Source of the DNA: Bacillota bacterium
GTDB taxonomy: Bacteria > Bacillota > Sulfobacillia > Sulfobacillales > Sulfobacillaceae
Length of the DNA: 64,000 nucleotides
Reading direction: 5' to 3'
Assembly (NCBI GenBank): GCA_021784595.1
Contig: JAJYHT010000100.1
Span: 1-64,000, forward strand
Below the pieces are notes generated by a model. The model had not been told where the DNA came from. It ran no database searches and saw nothing but the letters and a program-made list of their open reading frames with translations. The translations under genes were made by a program, and so were the position numbers. Below, piece by piece: positions 51,524 to 61,284 of this stretch; positions within the stretch are counted from its first letter, which is position 1, and each line of letters begins with the position of its first letter.

Positions 51524-52209
51524 AAAATTCTAAGGGAGTTCGCGGCTGAAGAGACGTGCCAGTCGGGCCTACGCCTCGAAGTCGCGTTCTCTCACCCTAT
51601 TGCCCCGACGTCGATGAGGATGGACGTTTCGCTGGTCATATAATGTCAACTGCCCCGCCATGAAAGGACGGAGCCTTGAGCAAACTCGAGCTGGGTTGAC
51701 CCAGTGCCCTCCAGTACCCCGTCACCACACCCGCCTGGTGTCAAGGACAATTTAAGTCCCCAGGTTTGGACATCGAGGTGGCTAGTGGAGGGTGTATCAG
51801 GCGCAATCGCAACAACAAATAGCAGACCTCCAAGCCACTGTCCAGACGCGATCTCGAGCACTGGCAGCGACAGGTGTTGAGCATCCCCGCCCCCGGACGC
51901 GGCAGTTGCCAAAGTACGCGTCTCAACCCATACGGTGTCCCCGGGAATACCTCATGCGCTAGAAGTGCGTGCAAGGATTCCAGACCGGGGATCTCTTGAA
52001 GACCGAGGCCACGTATCGCGGTTTGTTCAGCCGTGGGGACCAGTGGCCAGTTCAATATCCAATCCACACAAGGATTAATCCAAGCCATCTCTCATCATTT
52101 GTGAACCCTCATGCAAGGGGCGGACCGCTATGACTATTCGCTCACCATGATAGCGTCGGAGAAAGGAGAAGCGGGACTGGGCCAGGCAGATCCAGGTAAC
52201 ACTATCCTT
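51524..52209. other. decayed region
   Basis: About 690 bp. Two overlapping minus-strand frames (51646-51912, with LPVLEIASGQWLGGLLFVVA; 51741-52088, with MAWINPCVDWILNWPLVP, then ESLHALLAHEVFPGTPYG) look like parts of one frameshifted gene. I do not recognise it. Confidence 0.4.
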
Positions 52210-52228
52210 CTCCGACCAAAAGTCGGAG
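52210..52228. terminator. short perfect hairpin
   Basis: CTCCGAC-CAAAA-GTCGGAG, 7-bp stem with no T-run. Located in gene-poor DNA between dsrE and the beta-propeller gene. Confidence 0.4.
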
Positions 52229-52275
52229 GGTTCCCGTGTAATCAGATGAAGTTTTGTTGTCTTATTGGCGGTATG

Positions 52276-52329
52276 GCAACGGCCAGCATCTCACATGGCC
52301 GTATGGGCATCTGAGATCCTGGCCGTTGC
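52276..52329. terminator. 18-bp stem-loop after the beta-propeller gene
   Basis: Arms 52276-52293 (GCAACGGCCAGCATCTCA) and 52312-52329 pair with a single mismatch. It lies 19 bp downstream of the minus-strand stop at 52348, where a terminator is expected. No T-run. Confidence 0.55.
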
Positions 52330-52347
52330 AGAGGGAAACGGCAGTGG

Positions 52348-53385
52348 TTAGGGAATGGTCACCCATCGATTGCTGGCAAACTTAGGGAATGTGTGGAGAA
52401 TGGCTCCGTTGGACAAATTCACTACGACGCTTTCATCAAGGTTTTCGACGGTGACCAAGGCGCTGTTGCCTCCTGGCAAGATGGCCAAACCACTCAGCTT
52501 ATTGCCGCCACTGGCAGGGTTAGCGTTTATGGCTACTTCTCCTAGGTATTTGTCCTTTGATGCCGAAAATTCGAGAATATGGCCTGAAAATCCCGCTGCA
52601 TACACCGTATTATGATGAGGGCCAACCGCTAACTGCATGAAACCTGCAGTGGCTGCAGGGATGTCGGCATAGCTGAATTGGCTATCCACTTCTGGAGTGG
52701 CCATGGTGGTTATGGCATCGGTACGCGGATTCAACGCGGTCATGACGCCAGACTGGATATCAGCGGCGAAAATCTGTCCCCGTGCCCAGACCATGTCGCC
52801 GATTTGAGGAACTGGGTAGGTATTTAGGATTTGCCCGGTATGCAAATTGATTGCGGTAATGGTCTTATCCATATTGCCTCCCACGTAAGCGACCTGTCCA
52901 TTTGGACTGGTGACTAGAGCGTTGCCTCCGACAGGGTCTGTGAAGAGTTCCTGATGGGTCTTGAGACTATAGGCCGCCAAGGCACTGCCTGACATTACCA
53001 GCAAAAGGTGACTTTGGGGCACGACATGGCCAATCCGGCCACCGGCCAGGGATGGGAACTCCCCTGTGGTATTTAGGGTGGAACTGTTTAAGATGTAGGT
53101 GGTGCCTCCAAAGGTAGGAACATAGATACTGTGCGTGGCTGATGAATATCCCACAAAAAAGCTGTTACCGGTTTCGGTTTTGGCCTGCCCGTAGTATCCT
53201 GTGCGAGCGCTGCTGGGATGAAGCGTCCAAGAAGCCAAGGTTCCAGGCCCCGGGCCGGTTACCGGTGCTGGAAAGGCGCCGACGATTTCAGTGCCAGATG
53301 CTATTCGATGGTGAGGCACAGGAGACATGAGCGATAAGGTAGACAATGCGAGTACTGATGCGGTTAGGGAACGACCTAAAAACAT
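52348..53385 (-). CDS. secreted beta-propeller (YVTN-like) protein
   Basis: ATG 53385 follows TTGAGGAGGAGTCCC; the frame extends five codons further. The 345-residue protein starts with a Sec signal (LTASVLALSTLSLM). Repeats with the YVTN pattern follow: THSIYVPTFGGTTYILN, NGQVAYVGGNMDKTITAIN, HHNTVYAAGFSGHILEF, GNSALVTVENLDESVVVN. This suggests a six- or seven-bladed surface or extracellular propeller. No catalytic residues or metal motifs stand out. A palindromic operator lies upstream at 53467. Confidence 0.82.
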   Translation of the reverse strand: MFLGRSLTASVLALSTLSLMSPVPHHRIASGTEIVGAFPAPVTGPGPGTLASWTLHPSSARTGYYGQAKTETGNSFFVGYSSATHSIYVPTFGGTTYILNSSTLNTTGEFPSLAGGRIGHVVPQSHLLLVMSGSALAAYSLKTHQELFTDPVGGNALVTSPNGQVAYVGGNMDKTITAINLHTGQILNTYPVPQIGDMVWARGQIFAADIQSGVMTALNPRTDAITTMATPEVDSQFSYADIPAATAGFMQLAVGPHHNTVYAAGFSGHILEFSASKDKYLGEVAINANPASGGNKLSGLAILPGGNSALVTVENLDESVVVNLSNGAILHTFPKFASNRWVTIP

Positions 53386-53466
53386 GGGACTCCTCCTCAA
53401 ATAGAGATACTTTTCACGAAGAACGGACCTTTTCCTGATGGGTGACGCTATCTAACTCTATAAACT

Positions 53467-53480
53467 ACACTATGTAGTGT
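53467..53480. promoter_or_regulatory. palindromic operator candidate
   Basis: ACACTA-TG-TAGTGT, a 14-bp dyad in CTACACTATGTAGTGTA, resembling BlaI/MecI- or CopY-type boxes (TACA..TGTA). It is 82 bp upstream of the beta-propeller gene. No such regulator gene is nearby. Confidence 0.4.
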
Positions 53481-53953
53481 AATGTGAAATCAAGGCTCTG
53501 TCAACGTCAACGGTTTTCCCATGAATAGCTCGCGCGATTTGAAACAAACTCATGGAAGGGGTCCACTCTTATGATTTGTAGCGAAATTATACGAGCTCTT
53601 CTTCATACGGACTGTAATTTTCCTTACAGATAGGCGTAGTTTGGTATGGGAATTGATGGTTAATAAGAACACTCCACGGTCTAGGAACTTCACCTATCAC
53701 CAGTGCCAGAGTTGGATGCGGTGGCGGGCGAAGTTCATATCTAGGCCAGCTAAAAAAGTTGAACGGGCGCCGTGGATAACAGTAGGGTACGGTCGTTGGT
53801 ACAACCGCGCCCACATCGAAAAATATGTCGAACGCGTGTTCCCGTGGCATCACCCACCGCGGCGTGGCTATTTTTGAGATACACTGTACATGCTGGCGGT
53901 TGTTGGGGTACAAACGCCTAATAGGTTGACGTTGAAAGGATGAACTCAATCAC
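53481..53953. other. gene-free stretch
   Basis: About 470 bp between divergent genes. Open frames on both strands (for example 53641-53877 +) have no ribosome binding site and no family cue. Promoters of the DUF6904-like gene and possibly the propeller lie here. Confidence 0.4.
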
Positions 53954-54703
53954 ATGCTAATGGTTCGCAATACGCCAAATTATGTTGGCATCGAAATATT
54001 GGGAGACCGCATGGATTTGGATACCCTATATCTCGCCTTGCATACGGTGGTAGGGGAAGAGCTAGAATACAAATATTATGAAGGGCCTCGCATTAGGGTG
54101 CTGTCAGTGTGCTATGATCTGCGCCATGCGCTGATGGGTGACAGCGATGTTGAATTTGTCGGAAATGGCTTGGACCGGGATAAAATGAAGAGGATGGCAT
54201 TGGTTGCGCAGGAACAAAATCTTTACTACAAGACCCGGGTGATTTGGCCTGAGATTTTGTTTGTTACCGCTGCACTTAACGACTTCATCCGCCTATATGC
54301 GAAAAAACAGGCAAAAAACGCGCCGCTGCCATTGCTAGACAGGCGAGCTTTTTGGGATCCTTCGGTGGCTACTGTCCGACTCTTTCAGGCTGAAATCGTG
54401 AAGACCCTAAAGGACTCGGTGGCGGAGGCCTCTTTTTCACGGATGGTGAACTTGATGAATAAGGATTATCCATGGATGGCTGGCTATGCAACCCAGTATG
54501 TTGATATGCTAAACATCCGACATCTTGAATTAGACGCCGACGAACGCCAAAAAAGCCTGCCTACCATAGCTAAACGGCTAATGGAGCGGGGGAAAGAATA
54601 TCAAAAAATGTTGCAAGATATCACAACCATGGCACACAAACACAACTGCTCGGTCGAGAATATCGAGCTGTCTTTAGACTACCCGACGCAGATTGACTGG
54701 TAG
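53954..54703 (+). CDS. DUF6904-like protein of unknown function
   Basis: The 249-residue protein starts MLMVRNTPNYVGIEILGDRM, then DLDTLYLALHTVVGEE and YKYYEGPRIRVLSVCYDLRHALMGD. The start pattern TPNY.GIEI.GD..DLD.LY.ALH..VG is what I recall for DUF6904. The rest is mostly helical and charged, with no signal or membrane segment. Nothing in it shows an activity. It is transcribed alone; start at ATG 53954 or the ATG two codons later, after AAAGGATGAACTCAATCAC. Confidence 0.6.
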   Translation: MLMVRNTPNYVGIEILGDRMDLDTLYLALHTVVGEELEYKYYEGPRIRVLSVCYDLRHALMGDSDVEFVGNGLDRDKMKRMALVAQEQNLYYKTRVIWPEILFVTAALNDFIRLYAKKQAKNAPLPLLDRRAFWDPSVATVRLFQAEIVKTLKDSVAEASFSRMVNLMNKDYPWMAGYATQYVDMLNIRHLELDADERQKSLPTIAKRLMERGKEYQKMLQDITTMAHKHNCSVENIELSLDYPTQIDW

Positions 54704-55029
54704 GCAAAAGAATATACTTCGACCGACATTTTTAGGCTAGCAACCTCTAGATATCCATAGTGACGGTGGGACTTTTGATAGGCTGTTCCCGTGAGTGGTG
54801 TCCCAGAAGTTAAGCGTAAATGGGAGGCAAAACTGATTTTGATGACGCATCAGGGCATATTGATAATAGGAGAGACTTCCCTGGCGACATGGGCGGTCCA
54901 TATTGGCCAATAAGTGTTTTCGTGTTGTCGGTGACACAGATCGGATCCGACGCGTTATATCAGCAGAGATGGAGCAACCGACTAAGAGGACTCCTGTAGC
55001 ATGAAATACTTTTTCGGGGAGATTTTGCA
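54704..55029. other. gene-free stretch upstream of the lipoprotein gene
   Basis: About 325 bp. It should contain the lipoprotein promoter. Nothing else is seen. Confidence 0.4.
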
Positions 55030-56037
55030 ATGGCACTAAGCCGTGTCAACAAGGGAATTGCCATAGCCACGCTGGGAAGTTTAGGAGTCGTTATGACGGG
55101 GTGCGGGGGAGCGGTACCGGCAGCGGCTAGCCGCGTGCATTACCGATCTGTGGGGCATGCGCACCATAAGGTCTTTGCATTTCATGACACGCGGGTGTCT
55201 AATACCGTTTTGGTGTTTTCGTGCAGCGACCTTTCGGTTTTGTATGCAGTCCGTCAGTATCGCGCGGTCGGACCGGTGCTTGTTCCTTCCTATATCGAAC
55301 GGGAGGTCAACCGATGGGCACCTCAGGTCCAAACCGCGATGCTGCACTTTGTCTCAGCCAAGCAGTTGAGTTTGGATGCCACCTTGGTGAAACAAATCTT
55401 AGCCAGACCATCAGACCAACAAGTTTTATCGTCGCTACCCGGCTGGGTGTTGCAGCAACGTGATTTACCGAGCGGGAACAGCACATATTGGACACCCAAA
55501 TCGGGTCAGTGGCCGGGTTGGGACCCTCCTTCAGTGGTCCGATACGTTACCTCCGCCGAGACTCGATTGTCAGGACCGCTGACTACCACTAATGTGAGTT
55601 TAGGCGGATTGCACATTGGTCTATCTGAATCCCAAGTGCGCTCTCTATTGGGCAAGCCCCAAGATGTCGGTTTGCGCCATGGAACTCCATTTCCCGCATG
55701 GGAGTATCCTAAGAAGGGGTTGACTGTCAGCTTTTACAGTAACGGATCGTCCCGCAATAGGGGAGGCGTGGAATCCGTAAGCATTGACAATAGCTCGCGG
55801 TTGAGACTCAATTCCGGAATTGGCATTGGGTCGCCGATCAGCCAAATAATCCGAGTGTATCCTACGGTCCAATACGTCAGATTCAAGCAATATGCCAACG
55901 TTTTTGTTCAAGGTCAACAAAACGCCCTCTTGGGTGGCAGGATGGTATATCATCCGCAACTGCAAATGGTATTGGACAATGGGGTGGTAACCAACATAAG
56001 GTTATCCAATGAAAAACTGCCAACGCCTGCTAACTAG
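55030..56037 (+). CDS. lipoprotein with BamE-like C-terminal repeats
   Basis: GGGGAGATTTTGCA precedes the ATG. The 335-residue protein has a type II signal: VNKGIAIATLGSLGVVMTGC, with the lipid-bearing C25. The C-terminal half contains LGGLHIGLSESQVRSLLGKP followed by LTVSFYSNG, and a second copy-like part GIGIGSPISQIIRVYPTV with FVQGQQNALL. This is the SmpA/OmlA (BamE)-type fold seen in many lipoproteins. The middle (SAKQLSLDATLVKQILARP) is helical. Function unknown; likely on the outer face of the membrane. Confidence 0.8.
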   Translation: MALSRVNKGIAIATLGSLGVVMTGCGGAVPAAASRVHYRSVGHAHHKVFAFHDTRVSNTVLVFSCSDLSVLYAVRQYRAVGPVLVPSYIEREVNRWAPQVQTAMLHFVSAKQLSLDATLVKQILARPSDQQVLSSLPGWVLQQRDLPSGNSTYWTPKSGQWPGWDPPSVVRYVTSAETRLSGPLTTTNVSLGGLHIGLSESQVRSLLGKPQDVGLRHGTPFPAWEYPKKGLTVSFYSNGSSRNRGGVESVSIDNSSRLRLNSGIGIGSPISQIIRVYPTVQYVRFKQYANVFVQGQQNALLGGRMVYHPQLQMVLDNGVVTNIRLSNEKLPTPAN

Positions 56038-56237
56038 GCTCGCGGATGCTTTAATGTTAAAGCCTTGTATGGTATAAAATCCCATGACGGGAGGGTTCTG
56101 TCCGTTTGGACAATTCTTGCTATATTTAGCATGTGCGTCAACGGTGTGGTTGCTCATCTCGGGATACACGACCTGACAAATGCGGAGTTTTTCAGTACCG
56201 TCACCCTATCGCTGTTTTGTCGAGAGGGTGGTAGTGG

Positions 56238-57542
56238 GTGAAATCATGGAGTGTAGCCATAGGCGCATTCCTGTTAAGTGGGGTTTTCAGCGCTTTGAAT
56301 GCCATGGGTAGGCCTCTCATCCATGACGCGGGCCAGCCGTTGATAACAAAAGGGATAGCCCAGTCGACATCAATTTCGCCTCATCGGGCTGCATTCCATG
56401 GAGAAACTCCACGTGTTTTTCGTGATGGCCCTAATATGGAACCCGAAGTTGCCGTAGGTGTGCCAACGACTGTGGAGCGTGTTGCTGGTCAAAGGGATAC
56501 CGGTCTCGCACGGTCAATAGGGACCGTGTCCCGGGACACGCCTAGTCCCGTAAAGTCGATTTCCCCGGCTTCCACCAACCCGTCTGTCTCCCAGAGTTCG
56601 CCAGACATCCAGAACAAGCCGTGGGTGCTCGGGTATTACACGCAATATAGTCCCGATTCGGTTGCCTCTCAAAATAGCCTGACAGCCAATCTTAATGCCG
56701 TGACCGCCATTGCGCCGCTGTGGTATAGCTATCGCGCCGATGGCAGTTTGGTGACTATGGGCTATCATCGGGCATTTGTTCGCACCTATGCCGTCGCCCA
56801 TGGCATTGGCGTCTATCCGCTGGTAACCAATGCGGGAGGCAACGACACCATTCTTACCAATGCCACGATCCGCGAGCAAGTAGTGCAGAGCTTAACTCAG
56901 ATGGCTGTGCGGGATCAGTATCCGGGCTATAATATCGACTTTGAACAGCTCAACTACTGGGACCGCCAGGCAATGTCCGACTTTGTGGTCCAACTTGCGG
57001 ATGCCTTGAATCCGTTAGGCAAAGTCGTCACGGTGGCGGTGATTCCCAAAACCTTCACCGATCCTTATGGGCGGGCTTATGATTACCAGGTGCTCGGTCA
57101 ATATGCTGACAAAGTTGTATTGATGACTTATGACTATCATTGCATTGGATCGGGCGCAGGACCCATAGCGCCTATAGGGTGGGTCACTGATGCGGTGAAT
57201 TATGCTCTATCCAGAATGCCGGCCAACAAAATAGTATTGGGCCTGGCGGCCTATGGGTATGATTGGGGCTCCGATGGCACCACGGTTGAGGTGCACGATC
57301 AAGAGGCCGTTACTTTGGCAGAGGACCAGGGTGTACCAATTCAATGGAATGGTGCTTATCAGGAACCCTGGTTTACTTACACCAGTGGAGGCGTAAGCCA
57401 CACAGTATGGTTTGAAAATGGCTACAGCGATGCCTTTAAGATTGCGCTAGCGCAACAGGACCACTTGGGCGGCGTCGCAATTTGGCGTTTGGGAGATGAA
57501 GATTCCCATCTGTGGGCAGTACTGGGTAATATTAGATACTAG
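56238..57542 (+). CDS. secreted GH18-family glycoside hydrolase (YaaH-like)
   Basis: The 434-residue protein (GTG start; weak GAGGGTGG site) has an N-terminal hydrophobic signal SVAIGAFLLSGVFSALNAMG. From residue about 130: WVLGYYTQYSPDS, then YPGYNIDFEQLNYWDRQAM, the DxxDxDxE-like motif where the catalytic Glu follows D-F, VTVAVIPKTFTD, KVVLMTYDYHCIGSGAGPIAPIGW (with the MTYDYH motif) and GGVAIWRLGDED. These are as in the spore-cortex N-acetylglucosaminidases YaaH and relatives. It probably acts on peptidoglycan or chitin. Expressed alone. Confidence 0.88.
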   Translation: MKSWSVAIGAFLLSGVFSALNAMGRPLIHDAGQPLITKGIAQSTSISPHRAAFHGETPRVFRDGPNMEPEVAVGVPTTVERVAGQRDTGLARSIGTVSRDTPSPVKSISPASTNPSVSQSSPDIQNKPWVLGYYTQYSPDSVASQNSLTANLNAVTAIAPLWYSYRADGSLVTMGYHRAFVRTYAVAHGIGVYPLVTNAGGNDTILTNATIREQVVQSLTQMAVRDQYPGYNIDFEQLNYWDRQAMSDFVVQLADALNPLGKVVTVAVIPKTFTDPYGRAYDYQVLGQYADKVVLMTYDYHCIGSGAGPIAPIGWVTDAVNYALSRMPANKIVLGLAAYGYDWGSDGTTVEVHDQEAVTLAEDQGVPIQWNGAYQEPWFTYTSGGVSHTVWFENGYSDAFKIALAQQDHLGGVAIWRLGDEDSHLWAVLGNIRY

Positions 57543-57554
57543 CTCGCCGGTGGG

Positions 57555-57755
57555 TCACGGTAGTTTCTTGTTGCTGACGATCTTTGTCTTGGTTCTATCT
57601 AATAAAAATGCGCTGATATAATGGTATGCCGGTCCAACCACTGTAATATTGGGTTGGTGTCTTAAGCATTCGCGACACATATCTAAAAATAGGCCACGGT
57701 CACCAACAACGGCAACTCTATGCACAATCGGGCGCATTCGATTCGATCCTTTCAT
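57555..57755 (-). pseudogene. truncated response-regulator receiver domain
   Basis: The 66-residue frame starts MRPIVHRVAVVGDRGLFLDM, CRECLRHQPNITVVGPAYHY: the first half of a NarL/LuxR-type receiver. The phospho-acceptor Asp, switch Lys and HTH are absent; the frame ends in TKTKIVSNKKLP. The start may be ATG 57737 (AAAGGATCGAATCG upstream). It is a cut-off gene, not a working regulator. Confidence 0.6.
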
Positions 57756-58202
57756 TCAAAAATACGAAATCACGTGAAGAAATCCTATTTTGTATTAACC
57801 GAAATTATGGCAAATAGTTTGGTCTTGGTGATACGACAATCTTGTTCTCTTCGCTTTCGTGGGACAAGGCATTTCCCGATCCTTTTTCCATTTTTGCTAG
57901 GGGTATCATGTTATGACCCAAGCATGCGAAAGACAAACAATTGCAGAGAATCAAATAAGATTCAGGAGCGACATCGAAGAAAATTCTTCAAAATCACTTG
58001 GTCAACATCGACAGCTATGTTAACTTGAATTTGAAAATACCAACGTAAGATAGGGGGTGAGGGGATTCTAAGCGGTTACCTCCCACGCAGCCATTGCAGA
58101 AGCAAGAGATTCTGAGGACGACATTAGAAACCCCGCCAGAACCCGTCAGGGTTAGGCCGAGAGAGTCTATTACCTATACTGACATTAAGTGAGGCCATCT
58201 CC
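57756..58202. other. gene-free stretch
   Basis: About 450 bp with no recognisable gene. AT-rich between 57750 and 58030. It probably holds the promoter of the MFS gene. Confidence 0.4.
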
Positions 58203-59453
58203 ATGACCCCAAAATCAAATTCACATACAATTTGGAACGACATGGTCAGTGTCTTGTCGCCACGTACGGCCGTCTTGTTCGTTAGTTCCTTGGTGATTCC
58301 TGCCGCCGCATTTATGCTGTATCCGTTTCTGACCATCTATTTCACCCATGAACTGCACGATACGGCAGCCGAGGCCGGGTTATTGCTGTCCATCCGATTT
58401 TTATCGAGTGCAGTTTTCGGTTTTCTTGGCAGTTGGTCCTCTGGACGTTGGGGGCTGTTGCGTACGTACTACATTTCTAGCCTGTTGACCGCAGCCGCGA
58501 TTGGGCTACTGGCGTTTCAGCATCAAGTGCTTGCGATCATTCTCCTGCTCCTGGTGATGGGAGCGGCCGGCTCTACCGTGATGAGTATGATTCGCGGACT
58601 TTCTAACATCGGAGTCCCCATGGAGCACCGCGGAACGGCGCTTAATGTGATCCACTGGCTAACCAACGTGGGTATGGCTGTTGCTATGCCTTTCTCCGCA
58701 TTGTTGCTACACGGTGGACATTCCCGAATCCCGTTTTATGTCGCTGCCAGCTCCTACGCAGTGATGGTTCCGGTTGTCGCGCTATTCTTTGGCAAAAACC
58801 CTCCCGCTGGTGCCGGGAAACCCGATGCTCCCGAGAAGGGGAAGACGGGTGGACTGCGCGGGATCCTCCGGCAAGATATTGCCTTTACGTATCTGATGGG
58901 GTCATTTATTCTCTGGGCCCTGGTGGAAATGCAATTCGAATCTAATGTTCCTCTAGACTTGTCGTATCACTTGCCGCATGGCACAGCACTCTATGGTATC
59001 TTGGGCGGAATCGATATGGTGATCGTGTTTGTGCTTCAACTTGTCGTCAGCCATTGGCTCTCCCACACCAAATCTCCTTGGTACGGCTATGCTGGTTTCG
59101 TCATGTTGGGCGGCCTCATCGTCGGAGGTCTTTGGCAGACGGTGATTGGCTGGACAGTATCTATCATCTTGCTGAGTGTCGGCGAAGTTTTTAGTATTAG
59201 TCAAATCATGAACCTGATGGGCATTCTACCCAAAGAGGGGCAACAAGGCAGCTACTTCGCCATCTTTGGCATGGCACAGGGATTGGCTACCTTTCTCGCC
59301 TATAGCCTAGGAGGAATAGCCTACCAATGGCTGCACCCCGATCTCTTGTTTTCTTTATGCCTGCCGGTTGCCGTGCTTTCAGCCATTCTTTATCGTAATG
59401 CCCGCGTGCGCACTTACGCGACTGCACCGAAGAGCGAATCCTCGGCGGTGTAA
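58203..59453 (+). CDS. MFS transporter, DHA1-like
   Basis: The 416-residue protein has about 12 hydrophobic segments. The first part has IPAAAFMLYPFLTIYFTHEL and AGLLLSIRFLSSAVFGFLGSWSSGRWG, which covers the MFS motif A region (G...D..GR-like, here GSWSSGRWG). IRGLSNIGVPMEHRGTALNV and QGSYFAIFGMAQGLATFLAY are also conserved in DHA1-type drug exporters. AGTGAGGCCATCTCC precedes the ATG. Substrate unknown. A stem-loop at 59545 probably ends the transcript. Confidence 0.85.
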   Translation: MTPKSNSHTIWNDMVSVLSPRTAVLFVSSLVIPAAAFMLYPFLTIYFTHELHDTAAEAGLLLSIRFLSSAVFGFLGSWSSGRWGLLRTYYISSLLTAAAIGLLAFQHQVLAIILLLLVMGAAGSTVMSMIRGLSNIGVPMEHRGTALNVIHWLTNVGMAVAMPFSALLLHGGHSRIPFYVAASSYAVMVPVVALFFGKNPPAGAGKPDAPEKGKTGGLRGILRQDIAFTYLMGSFILWALVEMQFESNVPLDLSYHLPHGTALYGILGGIDMVIVFVLQLVVSHWLSHTKSPWYGYAGFVMLGGLIVGGLWQTVIGWTVSIILLSVGEVFSISQIMNLMGILPKEGQQGSYFAIFGMAQGLATFLAYSLGGIAYQWLHPDLLFSLCLPVAVLSAILYRNARVRTYATAPKSESSAV

Positions 59454-59544
59454 GTTCCCAAAAGCTCAATATCACTTCATCGACAGCCAGTTAGCTGTCT
59501 GGTAAGAGCGGGTTTTCTGATTGCGCACGCGGGGTTCTGAAGGG

Positions 59545-59573
59545 GAAGGGCATCTCACGGTGAGCTGCCCTTC
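59545..59573 (+). terminator. stem-loop terminator of the MFS gene
   Basis: GAAGGGCA-T-CTCAC-G-GTGAG-C-TGCCCTTC, a 13-bp stem with a single mismatch, followed by TGCTTTGC. It lies 92 bp downstream of the MFS stop. The T-run is weak. Confidence 0.6.
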
Positions 59574-60309
59574 TGCTTTGCTTTACAAAAGAGCTGGCTA
59601 CGGTCCCCCAGTTCCACGGCCGCGCTCTTCCCGTGTCAGACATGCCAGTGCACCGAATTTGTTGCCCATACGACCAAATAATATCTATCATGACGGCGCT
59701 GTAGTTCATCACCCGGACTTCCAGCAATGGTTTCACAGAATAAAGTATGGTTGCAAGTCCGCATAGGAAACATACAAATCGGACGTCCTAGGGGCAGGCG
59801 CGAAGGAGGTCCCTTAAAACGTGTGGCGCTATTCTTTTGGCTGCGACGGCTTGACATCCGTTAACAATATCGGCTGGCGTACTCCATTGGGGGTGGACTG
59901 TGCGCGAAGGGCAACCGTTGTACCCGGATCTTGGGACGGCTCGCCTGCGGGTGTCGGCAAAAAATGCGTTTGTGGTGGATCGACATGATATGTGCTTTAA
60001 ATCACATTCCTGCTATTTAATGTTTCTTTCGAAATTTAGCTGCGGAATGCGTATAGGACGGGCACTGCCTTAAGACACAATGCTGCGTTCTTCGGGCCTA
60101 AGAAGTTCCAACGCTGAGTACGACACGCACCGCTTTTTCGGTACACCGTGACGTAGATAAGGCCAAGATTAGGATCGGGATAAGATTTGTCGCAAGCGTG
60201 ACCATAAACTGACTTTCCACGAAACGGGAGGAGGAGCGATATCGGTCGGACATGTTCCGCGTTGATGACTCCCCGCGCATAAAACAAATTGATCAGGCAA
60301 ATACACGGT
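59574..60309. other. gene-free stretch
   Basis: About 735 bp. A minus-strand frame at 60036-60407 (AEHVRPISLLLPFRGKSVYG) looks protein-like but overlaps the end of the secreted-protein gene and lacks a start with a ribosome binding site. No function can be offered. Confidence 0.4.
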
Positions 60310-60782
60310 CTAAGTGTGGTGATTCCAACGATAATGCACCAGCAAGCCATCAACGATGTATACTCCCGGTCGTGTCGCTTCGAGCCCAAGAGTCGGTGCC
60401 CAGCCATGCGCTCCTCCTTGGCTGCTAAACGAACGGGGTACTGACGTCCAATGAGTCGTTTTCCATCCTAAAGCGACGCCTTGGCCGGGGGGGACTTGCG
60501 TGACCCCACTTTTCAGAGTGACATGAGGCGGGACGTTGGTGGGTATCACGGATACCACTGTTTCTGGTCGGCCTGTACTATTTTGAATCTGAAATCCTTC
60601 AAATGTTACAGGCCGTCCGACCCACCCTTCATAGCCCTCGGTGAAAGATCCCGCCTGAGCAGCCCGCAGTTCCGCACCTACGGGTCTGAAGCCATAGGTC
60701 GAGAAATTACCCAGAGTGTGATGAGCCCAAGACCGATGACACCCAGCACAATGGCTATGGCTCCTCGTCTGCCCATGATCAC
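60310..60782 (-). pseudogene. secreted/anchored protein broken by one frameshift
   Basis: From GTG 60782 (AAGGAGGGGAAAAAT upstream) the first frame gives MGRRGAIAIVLGVIGLGLIT, a membrane anchor, and stops at 60675-60680 after MASDP. The next frame continues without a break in sense: GFRPVGAELRAAQAGSFTEG, then FEGFQIQNSTGRPETVVSVI and VPPGQGVALGWKTTHWTSV, ending at 60310. A single base change near 60690 would restore about 155 residues. It follows the truncated secreted gene at 60811 and may be in the same operon. Function unknown. Confidence 0.6.
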
Positions 60783-60810
60783 ATTTTTCCCCTCCTTAAA
60801 TTGCTCAACC

Positions 60811-61272
60811 TTACCCACCAGCATAGGTTATACCTGACTGCGTTGGGTACCCGTTATTACCCCACAGATATTGAGTATAATTATAACAATGCCATCCTTC
60901 TTTCACATCGCTACTAAACCCGCTCTGAGCCGTTAAGCTCGCCCCAAAGGCACGATAAGCCGATTGATAGGTAAAAGCCGAATTGGTATCCCGCGTGAAC
61001 GTGGAACCGGGAGCCTGAACGATTTCGTATTGTGGTTCTGACGGCTCATTACGCACGTTGTTGTCGATTTCCATCCCACCATCCCACGTTGTGGCGTCTT
61101 CCACATAATATGGAGGATAATTCAGATTGTCTCCGCAGGCACTATGGTAGTAAGCCCGTTGATAAGAGAATTGAGACAATAATTGATAACCTTGATCAGA
61201 CCACTTTCCCGGTGATAAACACATGCCTTCTGTGGCTGAATTGCTATTGCCAATCTGTATTGTGCCATCTGG
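60811..61272 (-). CDS. secreted-type hypothetical protein, possibly 5'-truncated
   Basis: The ATG at 61224 starts a 137-residue protein: MCLSPGKWSDQGYQLLSQFS, then SACGDNLNYPPYYVEDATTW, FTRDTNSAFTYQSAYRAFGA. It has no signal peptide, though its composition (Tyr, Ser, Asn and three Cys) is that of an exported protein. The same frame is open upstream through GTIQIGNSNSATEG to the helicase stop codon, without any start. So it may be the tail of a longer gene cut by the helicase. I do not recognise a family. Confidence 0.5.
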   Translation of the reverse strand, partial: PDGTIQIGNSNSATEGMCLSPGKWSDQGYQLLSQFSYQRAYYHSACGDNLNYPPYYVEDATTWDGGMEIDNNVRNEPSEPQYEIVQAPGSTFTRDTNSAFTYQSAYRAFGASLTAQSGFSSDVKEGWHCYNYTQYLWGNNGYPTQSGITYAGG

Positions 61273-61284
61273 TATGCTTTTGAA

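Noticed and set aside
53587-53949. 120-residue minus-strand frame
   Set aside because: No ribosome site, no domain, and equal-length competing frame on the other strand. Treated as non-coding.
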